Part shown: piece by piece, positions 7,650 to 15,675 of the stretch
How positions within the stretch are numbered: the stretch's first letter is position 1
Layout: every line of letters begins with the position of its first letter
Assembly: GCA_964012715.1 (NCBI GenBank)
Contig: CAXGUG010000059.1
Coordinates: forward strand, 1-23,767
Length of the DNA: 23,767 bases
Source of the DNA: UBA1479 sp964012715
GTDB lineage: Bacteria > Pseudomonadota > Alphaproteobacteria > Rhodospirillales > Casp-alpha2
Direction: 5' to 3'
Notes under the pieces: generated by a model
Told to the model about the DNA's origin: nothing
The model's input: only the letters and a program-made list of their open reading frames with translations
The model's database searches: none
Position numbers and translations under genes: made by a program

Positions 7650-9950
7650 ATGGCGGGAGTGGAACATCGGGCAATGACGAGGACCGGCGCGGCGGATGAC
7701 GCGCTGTCTTCGGCGCTCGATCACTTGGATCAAGGCGTGTTGATGATCGGTGCGGATCTGATGGTTCGGGCGGCCAACAGCGTTCTGCGCCATATCTACG
7801 AATTCCCCGAAGGCTTCATCGTCCTGGGCATGCCCATGGCCGACATCTTCCACTTCCTGGCGAAACGCGGCGACTATGGCCCCGGCGACCCCGAGGCGAT
7901 CGTCGAAAGTCTGTTGGACGACATCGTCCAGGGCCGGCGCGTAACCAAGGAGCTACGACTGGCGGTCGGAAAGATCGTCGAAGTCCGCCGCACGCCCTTG
8001 CCCGAGGGCGGGATGATCGTGGTGACCACGGACGTCACCGAACAACACCGCTCCGCCGAACGCCTGCAACAGAGCGAACAAAGGTTCCGCGATATCGCCG
8101 AGATCGCGTCGGACTGGTTCTGGGAAATGGACGCGGATTTGCGTTTCTCCTATTTCTCAAAACGGAACGAGGAGATTCTGGGCTTCGACATGACTGTATT
8201 CGTCGGTAAACGCCGCACGGATATTACGCCGGAAGCATCATCGGACCCGAAATGGCGCGACCATTTGGCCGATCTGGAAGCGCGACGCCCCTTTCGCGAG
8301 TTCCGCTTCGACGTTCGCCTGCCCAACGGCCACATTCGTCACATCTCGACCAGCGGAACCCCTGCATTCGATACGAACGGCGCGTTTCTCGGCTATCGCG
8401 GGGTGGGGCGGGACCTGACGCAGGAAACCGCCCGGGAAAAGGAACTGCGCGAAAATCTGTCGTTGCTGCAAGCGACCTTGGATGCCACGGCCGACGGCAT
8501 TCTCGTCACCGGCCTGAATAAAGAGATCATCCACGCGGCCAACCGCAACTTCGTAAATATGTTCAACGTTCCGGACGAACTTTTAAATTCGAACGAAGGC
8601 AACACGCTTCGGGATTGGATCGCCGATCAAACGGTCGACCCCGCCGCTTTTCATAACGACGCCGAACGCAAATTCGTCGAATTGGACCAGGTCTTGCGGT
8701 CGACATTGCGCATGCGGGACGGCCGGGTGATCGACCGCTATACCCGCCCTCAATTCCTGGGCGACACCATCATTGGTCGGGTCGTCAGCTATCGCGACGT
8801 CACCGAACGCGTTCGCACCGCCGAAGAACTGCGCGCCCAAAAGGCATTGCTGGAAACCGTCTTCCGCGACGTGCCCGACGCCATGGTTCTGGTCGATGCC
8901 GAACGGCATATCCGCCTGATCAATCCCGCCTTCTCCCGCGTGTTCGGCTACGACTTGGAAGAGCTCGAAGGCAAAACGACCGAGTTGATCTACAACGATC
9001 CCGCCGATTACCAAAACCAGGGCAAAACCCGCTTCAACGTTGCTGCCAAGAACGATCCGGAACCGCTGATCGTCGTCTACCGCCGCAAAAACGGCGAGAT
9101 CTTCCCGGGTGACACCGTGGGCTCGCCGCTACGGGACCCCGAGGGTGAGGTCATCGGCTTCGTCGGCGTGATCCGCGATGTCGGCGCACGTATCGCAGCC
9201 GAACGTGAACGCCTGGAAGCCCTGGAGATGGCGGAAGAAGCCAACCGCGCCAAATCGGCATTCCTGGCCAACGTCAGCCATGATCTACGCACGCCGCTCA
9301 ACGCGGTCCTGGGCTTTGCCGAAATCATCAAGCAGCAGCTGCTCGGCCCCGTCGGCCACCCCAAGTACGTCGAATACGCCGAAGATATTCGCGACAGCGG
9401 CTCGTACCTGTTGGATCTGGTCAACGACCTGTTGGACATTTCGACGATCGAAGCCGGCCAGCGGGCGATCCGCCGGGAGATCATTCAGATCGAGCCGTTC
9501 TTCGCCGAATGCCTTAAGGCGGCGACGGCGCGAATCAGCGACGGCGCCACCGTTTCCCTGGACCTACCCGAAAATCCGATGCCGCTGGTCGCGGACCGGC
9601 GGTCCATGAAGCAGGTCGTGCTGAACCTTTTGTCCAATTCCCTGAAGTTTACGCCCGCGGACGGTAAGATCACGGTCTCGGCGGAACGCGACGGCAAGCG
9701 CTGGCGGTTCTGCATCGCCGACACGGGCAAAGGCATACCGAAGGAAAACCTGGAAAAGATCGCCAGCGCCTTCGAACGGGGCCAGACCAGCGCCTATTCC
9801 ACCGCCGACGGCACCGGGCTGGGTCTGGCGATCGCAAAATCCCTGGTCGAATTGCATGGCGGCGAATTGTCGATCGCCAGCGAATTGGGCAAGGGGACGC
9901 AGATTTCCTTCGACATTCCTGACAAAGCCAAATCATCCAACCGGCCCTGA
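7650..9950 (+). CDS. Cytosolic multi-PAS sensor histidine kinase
   Basis: A 766-residue sensor kinase with no signal peptide or membrane span. Four PAS-like domains are visible: about residues 20-130 (PAS-7 type, ending in TTDVTEQ), 143-262 (ending in GRDLTQE), 275-390 (ending in YRDVTER) and 398-525 (a more canonical PAS with INPAFSRVFGYDLEEL). The HisKA dimerisation domain follows with phospho-acceptor H544 in NVSHDLRTPLNA. The HATPase domain has its N-box around N659 (NLLSNSLKF), DTGKGIP and GTGLGLAI. There is no receiver domain, and no response regulator is adjacent, so the partner must lie elsewhere. A strong Shine-Dalgarno (GGAGG, 7636-7640) fixes the start. PAS ligands cannot be read from sequence. 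Confidence 0.92.
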   Translation: MAGVEHRAMTRTGAADDALSSALDHLDQGVLMIGADLMVRAANSVLRHIYEFPEGFIVLGMPMADIFHFLAKRGDYGPGDPEAIVESLLDDIVQGRRVTKELRLAVGKIVEVRRTPLPEGGMIVVTTDVTEQHRSAERLQQSEQRFRDIAEIASDWFWEMDADLRFSYFSKRNEEILGFDMTVFVGKRRTDITPEASSDPKWRDHLADLEARRPFREFRFDVRLPNGHIRHISTSGTPAFDTNGAFLGYRGVGRDLTQETAREKELRENLSLLQATLDATADGILVTGLNKEIIHAANRNFVNMFNVPDELLNSNEGNTLRDWIADQTVDPAAFHNDAERKFVELDQVLRSTLRMRDGRVIDRYTRPQFLGDTIIGRVVSYRDVTERVRTAEELRAQKALLETVFRDVPDAMVLVDAERHIRLINPAFSRVFGYDLEELEGKTTELIYNDPADYQNQGKTRFNVAAKNDPEPLIVVYRRKNGEIFPGDTVGSPLRDPEGEVIGFVGVIRDVGARIAAERERLEALEMAEEANRAKSAFLANVSHDLRTPLNAVLGFAEIIKQQLLGPVGHPKYVEYAEDIRDSGSYLLDLVNDLLDISTIEAGQRAIRREIIQIEPFFAECLKAATARISDGATVSLDLPENPMPLVADRRSMKQVVLNLLSNSLKFTPADGKITVSAERDGKRWRFCIADTGKGIPKENLEKIASAFERGQTSAYSTADGTGLGLAIAKSLVELHGGELSIASELGKGTQISFDIPDKAKSSNRP

Positions 9951-9953
9951 TCC

Positions 9954-9996
9954 CGCCAGGGCCTTGCCATATGCCTTGGCGCGGCGGCGTTTTTTT
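9954..9996 (+). terminator. Possible intrinsic terminator after the histidine kinase
   Basis: A 9-bp stem (9954-9962 with 9973-9981, one G-U pair, 10-base loop) lies just after the kinase stop. A run of seven T follows at 9990-9996, but eight bases separate the stem from the T-run, so this is a non-ideal terminator. Confidence 0.4.
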
Positions 9997-10043
9997 GGCA
10001 GAACACGGGGCATTGCCATTCCTCAACCGGAGCATTCCCACCA

Positions 10044-11777
10044 ATGACCGAGACCACGCCCCCGAAGGCCCCCCAGACAGCCAATGACGGCACGTCTTCC
10101 CCCGGCCAGGATGGGGACGCCCCCCGCGACTTCATTCGCGACATCATTCGCGGCGACCTGGACGCGGGAAAGGTCGATGGCATCGTCACGCGCTTTCCGC
10201 CCGAACCGAACGGCTATCTGCATATCGGCCACGCCAAATCGATTTGCCTGAACTTCGGTGTCGCCCAGGAATTCGGCGGGCGCTGCAACCTGCGCTTCGA
10301 CGACACCAATCCGGCCAAGGAAGAACAGGAATTCATCGACGCCATCATGGCCGACGTCCGTTGGCTGGGCTTCGATTGGGGCGACAACCTGTTCCATGCC
10401 TCGGATTATTTCGAACAGCTGTATCAATGGGCCGAGCACCTGATCGAAAACGATCTGGCCTATGTTTGCGAGCTGACCGCCGAGGAAACGCGCGAATATC
10501 GCGGCACCCTGACCGAGCCGGGCAAACCCAGCCCGTGGCGCGACCGGGCCAAGGACGAAAACCTGGATCAGTTCCGCCGCATGCGCGCGGGCGAATTCGC
10601 CGACGGCGCCAAGGTGCTGCGCGCCAAGATCGACATGGCCCACGGCAACATGAACATGCGCGACCCGGTGCTGTACCGCATCGTCAGCAAACCGCATCCG
10701 CGCACCGGCGACACCTGGTGCATCTATCCCACCTATGATTACGCCCATGGCCAGTCCGACGCCCTGGAGCACGTCACCCATTCGCTTTGCACCCTGGAAT
10801 TCGAGGCCCATCGCCCGTTGTACGATTGGCTGGTCGAACACCTGCCGGTCCCGGCGCGGCCGCGTCAGTACGAATTTTCCCGCCTCAACCTGGGTTATAC
10901 GGTGCTGTCCAAGCGCCGCCTGACCCAACTGGTGACCGAAAAACACGTCGGCGGATGGGACGATCCGCGCATGCCGACCCTGTCAGGCCTGCGCCGCCGG
11001 GGCATCCCGCCGGAAACGATCCGCGATTTCGTGGCCCGCCTGGGCATCACCAAACAGGACAGCCTGGTCGAATTCTCGCTGCTGGAGCATTGCGTGCGGG
11101 AATACCTGAACAAAGCCGCTGAGCGGCGCATGGCCGTGCTGCGCCCGCTGAAGGTGGTGATCGAGAACTGGCCCGAGGGCCAGGTCGATGACCTGACCGC
11201 CATCGACAATCCGGAAAAACCCGAGGGCGGCAGCCATACCGTGCCGTTCGGCCGTGAGATTTATATCGAGCAGGACGACTTCATGGAGGATGCGCCGAAG
11301 AAGTTCTTCCGCCTCAGCCCCGGTCGTGAAGTGCGCCTGCGCTACGCCTATTTCATCACCTGCACCGATGTGATCAAGGACGCGGACGGCAACATCGTCG
11401 AATTGCGCGCCACCTACGATCCGGAAACGCGGGGCGGCGACGCCCCCGACGGGCGCAAGGTCAAGGGCACCCTGCATTGGGTTTCCGCCGCCCATGCGGT
11501 CAAGGCCGAGGTCCGTCTGTACGATCACCTGTTCCGCGAGGAAGCCCCGGGGGCGGGCGGGCGCGACTATCTGGAAGACCTCAATCCAGACTCGCTGGAA
11601 ATCATTCAGGACGCCCTGTTGGAGCCTTCGCTGGCCGACTGGCCCGAAGGCAAGACCCTGCAGTTCGAACGCCTGGGGTATTTCTGCGCCGACCGGGACG
11701 GCACTGCTGACAAGCCGGTGTTCAACCGCACCATGACCCTGCGCGATACCTGGGCCAAGGTTCAAAAACAGGGCTGA
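10044..11777 (+). CDS. glnS: Glutaminyl-tRNA synthetase
   Basis: A 577-residue class I aminoacyl-tRNA synthetase that charges tRNA-Gln directly with glutamine in the cytosol. The HIGH motif is at residues 60-63 within PPEPNGYLHIGHAKS. The glutamine-type FDDTNP follows, and the KMSKS loop reads VLSKR at 287-291, the form usual for GlnRS. The C-terminal beta-barrel anticodon-binding domain includes PLKVVIENWPEGQ. The protein is slightly longer than the E. coli enzyme because of an unconserved N-terminal leader of about 25 residues rich in Thr, Pro and Gly. A weak GGAG lies 11 bases upstream. Many alphaproteobacteria lack GlnRS and use GatCAB transamidation, so its presence is taxonomically informative. 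Confidence 0.96.
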   Translation: MTETTPPKAPQTANDGTSSPGQDGDAPRDFIRDIIRGDLDAGKVDGIVTRFPPEPNGYLHIGHAKSICLNFGVAQEFGGRCNLRFDDTNPAKEEQEFIDAIMADVRWLGFDWGDNLFHASDYFEQLYQWAEHLIENDLAYVCELTAEETREYRGTLTEPGKPSPWRDRAKDENLDQFRRMRAGEFADGAKVLRAKIDMAHGNMNMRDPVLYRIVSKPHPRTGDTWCIYPTYDYAHGQSDALEHVTHSLCTLEFEAHRPLYDWLVEHLPVPARPRQYEFSRLNLGYTVLSKRRLTQLVTEKHVGGWDDPRMPTLSGLRRRGIPPETIRDFVARLGITKQDSLVEFSLLEHCVREYLNKAAERRMAVLRPLKVVIENWPEGQVDDLTAIDNPEKPEGGSHTVPFGREIYIEQDDFMEDAPKKFFRLSPGREVRLRYAYFITCTDVIKDADGNIVELRATYDPETRGGDAPDGRKVKGTLHWVSAAHAVKAEVRLYDHLFREEAPGAGGRDYLEDLNPDSLEIIQDALLEPSLADWPEGKTLQFERLGYFCADRDGTADKPVFNRTMTLRDTWAKVQKQG

Positions 11778-11856
11778 CGCCAAGATACAAAAATTGGCCG
11801 ACGCCCGGCCACCAACGATAAATCAATAAAACACGACCCTCAGAGGAGACTTCCCA

Positions 11857-12444
11857 ATGCGACGCCTGCCTGCCGTTACCCAGGAAAAAGCCACCCCCGA
11901 ACAGTTGGAGCTGTTCGGCAAGATCACTTCCGGCCCCCGCTCCAAGGGCCGCAACGCCATGGACTTCCTGGACGTTGACGGCGGCCTGATCGGCCCGTTC
12001 AACGCCTATCTGTTCAGCCCCAAGATCGGCGACGCAGCCCAGACCCTGGCCGGTCTGCTGCGGTTCGAATCCTGCATTCCCGGCGACCTTCGCGAACTGG
12101 CGATCATGACCGTCGGCCAGGACTGGAAGGCCGATTATGAATTCTACGCCCATGCCAAGGTGGCCCGGAACGAAGGCGTCGACGAAGACACCATCGAAGC
12201 GGTCCGCGTCGGCAAGACCCCGGCGGACCCGAAGCATGCCGCCCTCCACACCTTCGTGGTCGAATTGCTGAAAAACCGCAAAGTGTCCGATGCGACCTAT
12301 GCCCCCGTTAAGGAAATCCTGGGCGATCAGGGAATGGTCGAGCTGATTCTGCTGATCGGCTGCTACTGCATGGTTTCCGCCAATCTGAATGCATTTCAGG
12401 CACCCTTCCCCGAAGGGGTGGACCGCCCGTTCGGCGGCGTCTGA
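11857..12444 (+). CDS. Carboxymuconolactone decarboxylase family protein
   Basis: A 195-residue soluble protein of the CMD/AhpD-like superfamily. The core region is PGDLRELAIMTVGQDWKADYEFYAHAKVA, with E80 and H99 as the likely proton-relay pair of the family. The CxxC redox pair of AhpD is absent; only a CYC near the C-terminus is seen. It is therefore probably not a peroxidase-type AhpD, and a decarboxylase or other lyase or isomerase role is open. AGAGGAGA a few bases upstream of the ATG supports the start. It lies 79 bases after glnS and 67 before the aminotransferase, on the same strand. Substrate is unknown. Confidence 0.85.
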   Translation: MRRLPAVTQEKATPEQLELFGKITSGPRSKGRNAMDFLDVDGGLIGPFNAYLFSPKIGDAAQTLAGLLRFESCIPGDLRELAIMTVGQDWKADYEFYAHAKVARNEGVDEDTIEAVRVGKTPADPKHAALHTFVVELLKNRKVSDATYAPVKEILGDQGMVELILLIGCYCMVSANLNAFQAPFPEGVDRPFGGV

Positions 12445-12452
12445 ACCTATAA

Positions 12453-12487
12453 GGGGGGTGGCTTCGGTGATATAAAGGCCGCCTCCC
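12453..12487 (+). other. Long imperfect hairpin between the CMD-family gene and the aminotransferase gene
   Basis: GGGGGGTGGC (12453-12462) can pair with GCCGCCTCCC (12478-12487) with two G-U pairs, around a 15-base loop containing the A/T-rich GATATAAAG. No T-run follows, and the aminotransferase Shine-Dalgarno (AAGAGG) comes 14 bases later. It could be a weak attenuator or simply the aminotransferase promoter, with TATAAA as a -10. Confidence 0.3.
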
Positions 12488-12511
12488 ATTCCCCCGAACC
12501 AAGAGGCACCC

Positions 12512-13366
12512 ATGTCCCGTATCGTTTATGTCAACGGTCAGTTCGTTCCCGAAGAAGAAGCCAAGATTTCGATCTTCGACCGTGGTTTTCTGTTCGCCGA
12601 CGGCGTTTATGAAGTTTCGTCGGTCATCGACGGCAAACTGATCGACAACGCGGGGCATCTGGTCCGCCTGGCCCGCTCGCTGAAAGAGCTGAAAATGGCC
12701 GCCCCCTGCAGCGACGACGAGATCACGTCCGTCCAAAGGGAACTGATCACCCGCAACAACCTGTCCGAAGGGGTGGTCTACCTACAGGTCACGCGCGGCG
12801 CCGCCGACCGGGATTTCAATTTTCCCAAGGACGCGACACCGTCGCTGGTCATGTTCACCCAGGAAAAGAACATCCTTAACAACCCGACCGCCCAAAAGGG
12901 CCTGACCGTCGTGACCCTGCCGGATATCCGCTGGCATCGCCGCGACATCAAGACCCTGCAACTGTTGGCCGCCTCCCTGGCCAAGCAGGAAGCCCATGAA
13001 AAAGGCGCCGACGACGCTTGGCTGGTCGAAGACGGCTTCATCACCGAGGGCAGCTCCAACAACGCCTTCATCGTGACCGAGGACGGCACCATCGTGACCC
13101 GTCAGTTGTCGCACGACATCCTGCACGGCATCACCCGCAAGGCGGTCCTGAAATGCGCCGAGGAAGCGGGCCTGACCCTGGTCGAACGTCCGTTCACCCC
13201 GGAAGAAGCCCATGACGCGGTCGAAGCCTTTTCGACCAGCGCCTCGGCCTTCGTCATGCCGGTGACCAAGATCGACGGTCACATCCTGGGCAACGGCGTC
13301 CCCGGTCCGGTCACGCAGAAGCTGCGCGAACTGTACATCGCCGAAGCCCTGGCCACCGCCAGCTAA
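12512..13366 (+). CDS. Fold-type-IV PLP aminotransferase, D-amino-acid transaminase type
   Basis: A 284-residue enzyme of the D-amino-acid transaminase / branched-chain aminotransferase / ADC lyase family. The N-terminus RIVYVNGQFVPEEEAKISIFDRGFLFADGVYE is typical of D-amino-acid transaminases. The PLP-binding lysine is K147 in RRDIKTLQLL, and E179 in ITEGSSNN contacts the pyridine nitrogen. The carboxylate-binding motif that reads R-x-H in the classic Bacillus enzyme aligns with R100-D-F102, so the histidine is replaced by phenylalanine. Family-level function is firm; D- versus L- or keto-acid preference is not. AAGAGG upstream supports the start. The Fe-ADH homologue begins 19 bases after its stop. 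Confidence 0.88.
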   Translation: MSRIVYVNGQFVPEEEAKISIFDRGFLFADGVYEVSSVIDGKLIDNAGHLVRLARSLKELKMAAPCSDDEITSVQRELITRNNLSEGVVYLQVTRGAADRDFNFPKDATPSLVMFTQEKNILNNPTAQKGLTVVTLPDIRWHRRDIKTLQLLAASLAKQEAHEKGADDAWLVEDGFITEGSSNNAFIVTEDGTIVTRQLSHDILHGITRKAVLKCAEEAGLTLVERPFTPEEAHDAVEAFSTSASAFVMPVTKIDGHILGNGVPGPVTQKLRELYIAEALATAS

Positions 13367-13385
13367 CGCCTAAGCGCATCCGCCC

Positions 13386-14600
13386 ATGCCCAGCCCAACA
13401 TTTAAAAGCGCCACCTACGACTGCCGGTTGTTCTGCGGCGCGGATGCAATCGAAACCAATCTGAAGGCCGCCGTCGCCCGCGCCGGAGCCAAGCGGGCGA
13501 TGGTCGTCTGTTCGCCGTCCATCGCGGCCCGGACCGACCTGCCCGCCCGTATCGGTGCCGCCCTGGGCGATCTGTTCGCCGGAACCTTCGATGGAATCGC
13601 CAAGGATTCGACCTATGCCTCGGTCAGCGCCGGGGTGACGCAAGCCCGCGATCTGCAGGCGGACCTGCTGATCGCCGTCGGCGGCGGCAGCGTGATCGTG
13701 GCCACGCGGGCGATTTCGATCTTTCTGTCGGAACAGGGCGACCCGTTCGACCTGATGACCCAGTACCCGGAAGGCGGGCGGCCGGTCAGCCCCCGCCTGA
13801 TGGCGCCCAAGGTGCCGATCGTCAACATCCCGACCACGCCGACCAGCGCCATGAACCGCGCCGGGACCGGCCTGAAAAACCCGGACCTGGATCATCGGAT
13901 GGAATACTTCGATCCGAAGACCCGGCCCCAGGCGATCTTCATCGACGACGCGGCCCTGATGACGGCCCCGGCGGGCCTGATCCAGTCCACGGCGACGACC
14001 GTGTTCGCCTGGGCGGTAGGGGCGATGTCGCTGACCGATATCAACCCGCTGGTCGATGGCGACCATACCCAGGCCCTGCGCCTGGCCCTGCGCGGCTACC
14101 GGGGTCTGCCCGCCGCCATGGACGATCCGGCCCCGCGCCGCGACCTGTGCTTGGCGGCCTATCTACAGAACCGAGCCGAAGACGACGGCCAGGCCTTCGT
14201 CGTGCGCGGTCCGTTCGCCAGCGACTATGCCTGCGCCACGGCCCTGCATCTGGAATATCCGGCCTTGAAACAAGGCGAGACCACGGCGGTGGTGCACCCC
14301 GCATCGATCCGCATGGCGCAAGGCGTGACCATCGAACAGGCGCGCGGCCCGGCGAAAGCCCTGGGCGTGTGGCAAGACGGCATGGACGCCGCCACGGCGA
14401 CCGAGGCCACAGCCGGGGAGTTGGAGCGCGTCTATCGAGATTTCGGCATGCCGGTGCGCCTGCGCGACATGGATATTGCCCAGGACAGCCTGCCCAGCGT
14501 GGCCGGTCGTACGGTCAAGATCTTCAACGCCAGCGGCACCCTGACCACGCCCGAAGAACGGGTCGCCCGTTCCCTCGAATTGTTGAAGGCTGCCTGGTAG
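13386..14600 (+). CDS. Iron-alcohol-dehydrogenase-family homologue lacking the metal ligands
   Basis: A 404-residue protein with the Fe-ADH / dehydroquinate-synthase-like fold. The dinucleotide loop IAVGGGSVIVATRA (residues 96-109) and NIPTTPTSA are clear, but the family GGGSxxDxAK has lost its Asp. Aligned with FucO-type enzymes, the four metal ligands (D, H, H, H) fall on T205, W209, A282 and Q296. The sequence reads STATTVFAWAVGA where the family has TGxDALxHAIE, and ALKQGETTAVVHP where it has the PHG loop. Catalysis by the standard metal mechanism is therefore doubtful. It follows the aminotransferase by 19 bases with no clear Shine-Dalgarno, suggesting translational coupling. Function unknown. 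Confidence 0.8.
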   Translation: MPSPTFKSATYDCRLFCGADAIETNLKAAVARAGAKRAMVVCSPSIAARTDLPARIGAALGDLFAGTFDGIAKDSTYASVSAGVTQARDLQADLLIAVGGGSVIVATRAISIFLSEQGDPFDLMTQYPEGGRPVSPRLMAPKVPIVNIPTTPTSAMNRAGTGLKNPDLDHRMEYFDPKTRPQAIFIDDAALMTAPAGLIQSTATTVFAWAVGAMSLTDINPLVDGDHTQALRLALRGYRGLPAAMDDPAPRRDLCLAAYLQNRAEDDGQAFVVRGPFASDYACATALHLEYPALKQGETTAVVHPASIRMAQGVTIEQARGPAKALGVWQDGMDAATATEATAGELERVYRDFGMPVRLRDMDIAQDSLPSVAGRTVKIFNASGTLTTPEERVARSLELLKAAW

Positions 14601-14635
14601 GCAAGGGCGGCGGTCTATTCCGCCGCGACCGCCGC
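14591..14635. terminator. Two hairpins at the convergent junction of the Fe-ADH homologue and LysR
   Basis: TGCCT-GGT-AGGCA (14591-14603) overlaps the stop codon of the Fe-ADH homologue. A perfect 9-bp stem, GCGGCGGTC (14607-14615) with GACCGCCGC (14627-14635), spans the last codons of the convergent LysR gene. Neither has a T-run, so bidirectional termination is plausible but unproven. Confidence 0.35.
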
Positions 14636-15538
14636 GTTGCCGTCGGCCCGGGCGGTCCGAACCAACATATCGCGAAAGGCCTGCGCGGCGGGACTGACGG
14701 CGCGGTCACGGCCACGCAGAATCATGATCGTACGGGTCAGGTCGGCCCCTTCGACCGGCATCAGGCGAATGCCCCGCATGTCCAGAACCTTGGACAGCAT
14801 GCCTGTCACCAGCCCGATCCCGACCCCCTGTTTGACCAGGGACACCAACGTCAGGGAATAGCGGGTCATGAAGGCCGGGGCGTAATCCACCCCCGCCCGG
14901 TCGAAGGCCCGGCGCAATAATGCCCAGGCCGCGGATTCCGGTGGCATGGAAACCAGCTTTTCCGCCGCCACGTCTTCCAACGTCACCCGGTCCTTGGCGG
15001 CCAGGGGATGTGTCTCGGGTACGGCCAGCATGAAGTCGTCCTTCAGCAAGGGTTCGACCTCGAACGCCGTCTCGTCCCCGACGAAGGGCGAGACCGCCAT
15101 GTCCACGTCGCCCCGGCTGACGCGGTCCATGACCTGGCCGAAGAAGTCGTCCAGCAAGACCACCTCGATCTGTGGGTAGCGGCGCTGAAACTCGGCGACG
15201 ACGCGCGGCAGGAACCCCGCCGCGACCGAGGGCGAGGCCCCGACCGTGACCCGGCCCCGCTGCAATTGGGCTTCTTCGCGAAATTCCCGTAGCAGGGCGC
15301 GGGTTTCCAGCATCATGCGCTCGACCCGCCCGCGCACGCGCTCGCCCGCGTCGGTGATGACCACCCGCCGCGTGGTGCGGTCGAACAGACGCACGCCCAA
15401 CACCGCCTCAAGATGGCGGATACGGGCCGACACGGTCGGCTGCGACACGCCCAGCATCTGCGCGCTTTGTCTGAAACTGCCGGTTTCGGCGACGGAGACG
15501 AAGGCGTCCAGATCGGCGGGAGAAAGATTAATCAGCAT
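14615..15538 (-). CDS. LysR-family transcriptional regulator
   Basis: A 307-residue LTTR. The winged helix-turn-helix occupies about residues 5-63 (LDAFVSVAETGSFRQSAQML, then SQPTVSARIRHLE and LFDRTTRRVVITDAGE). A LysR-substrate effector domain follows from about residue 90. It is divergent from the TauD-type dioxygenase gene across a 137-base A/T-rich gap, the standard arrangement for an LTTR controlling its neighbour. That makes the dioxygenase its likely target, by inference. No clear Shine-Dalgarno precedes the ATG at 15538. The effector cannot be read from the sequence. Confidence 0.93.
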   Translation of the reverse strand: MLINLSPADLDAFVSVAETGSFRQSAQMLGVSQPTVSARIRHLEAVLGVRLFDRTTRRVVITDAGERVRGRVERMMLETRALLREFREEAQLQRGRVTVGASPSVAAGFLPRVVAEFQRRYPQIEVVLLDDFFGQVMDRVSRGDVDMAVSPFVGDETAFEVEPLLKDDFMLAVPETHPLAAKDRVTLEDVAAEKLVSMPPESAAWALLRRAFDRAGVDYAPAFMTRYSLTLVSLVKQGVGIGLVTGMLSKVLDMRGIRLMPVEGADLTRTIMILRGRDRAVSPAAQAFRDMLVRTARADGNAAVAAE

Positions 15539-15540
15539 TA

Positions 15541-15593
15541 TCTATCAGTTTATATAATCATCGTATTTTTCTTTCAATGATCGAAACGATAGA
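15541..15593. promoter_or_regulatory. Nested inverted repeats in the LysR / dioxygenase divergent promoter
   Basis: Three symmetric elements share one A/T-rich block: TCTATC (15541-15546) with GATAGA (15588-15593); ATCAT (15557-15561) with ATGAT (15577-15581); and ATCG-AAA-CGAT (15580-15590). TATATAA at 15551-15557 could serve as a -10 element. This is where an LTTR is expected to bind, though none of the dyads is an exact T-N11-A box. Confidence 0.45.
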
Positions 15594-15675
15594 GTAACGC
15601 CCCATCACAGCCGCCCAGCGGCCCCGTCAACGACACCACAAAAAAACAAGCAGCCCTGCCCAGGAGCAACATCCG

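Noticed and set aside
11795..11811. TGGCCG-ACGCC-CGGCCA hairpin after glnS as a terminator
   Set aside because: A 6-bp stem followed by CCAACGATAAATC, with no T-run; too weak to claim.
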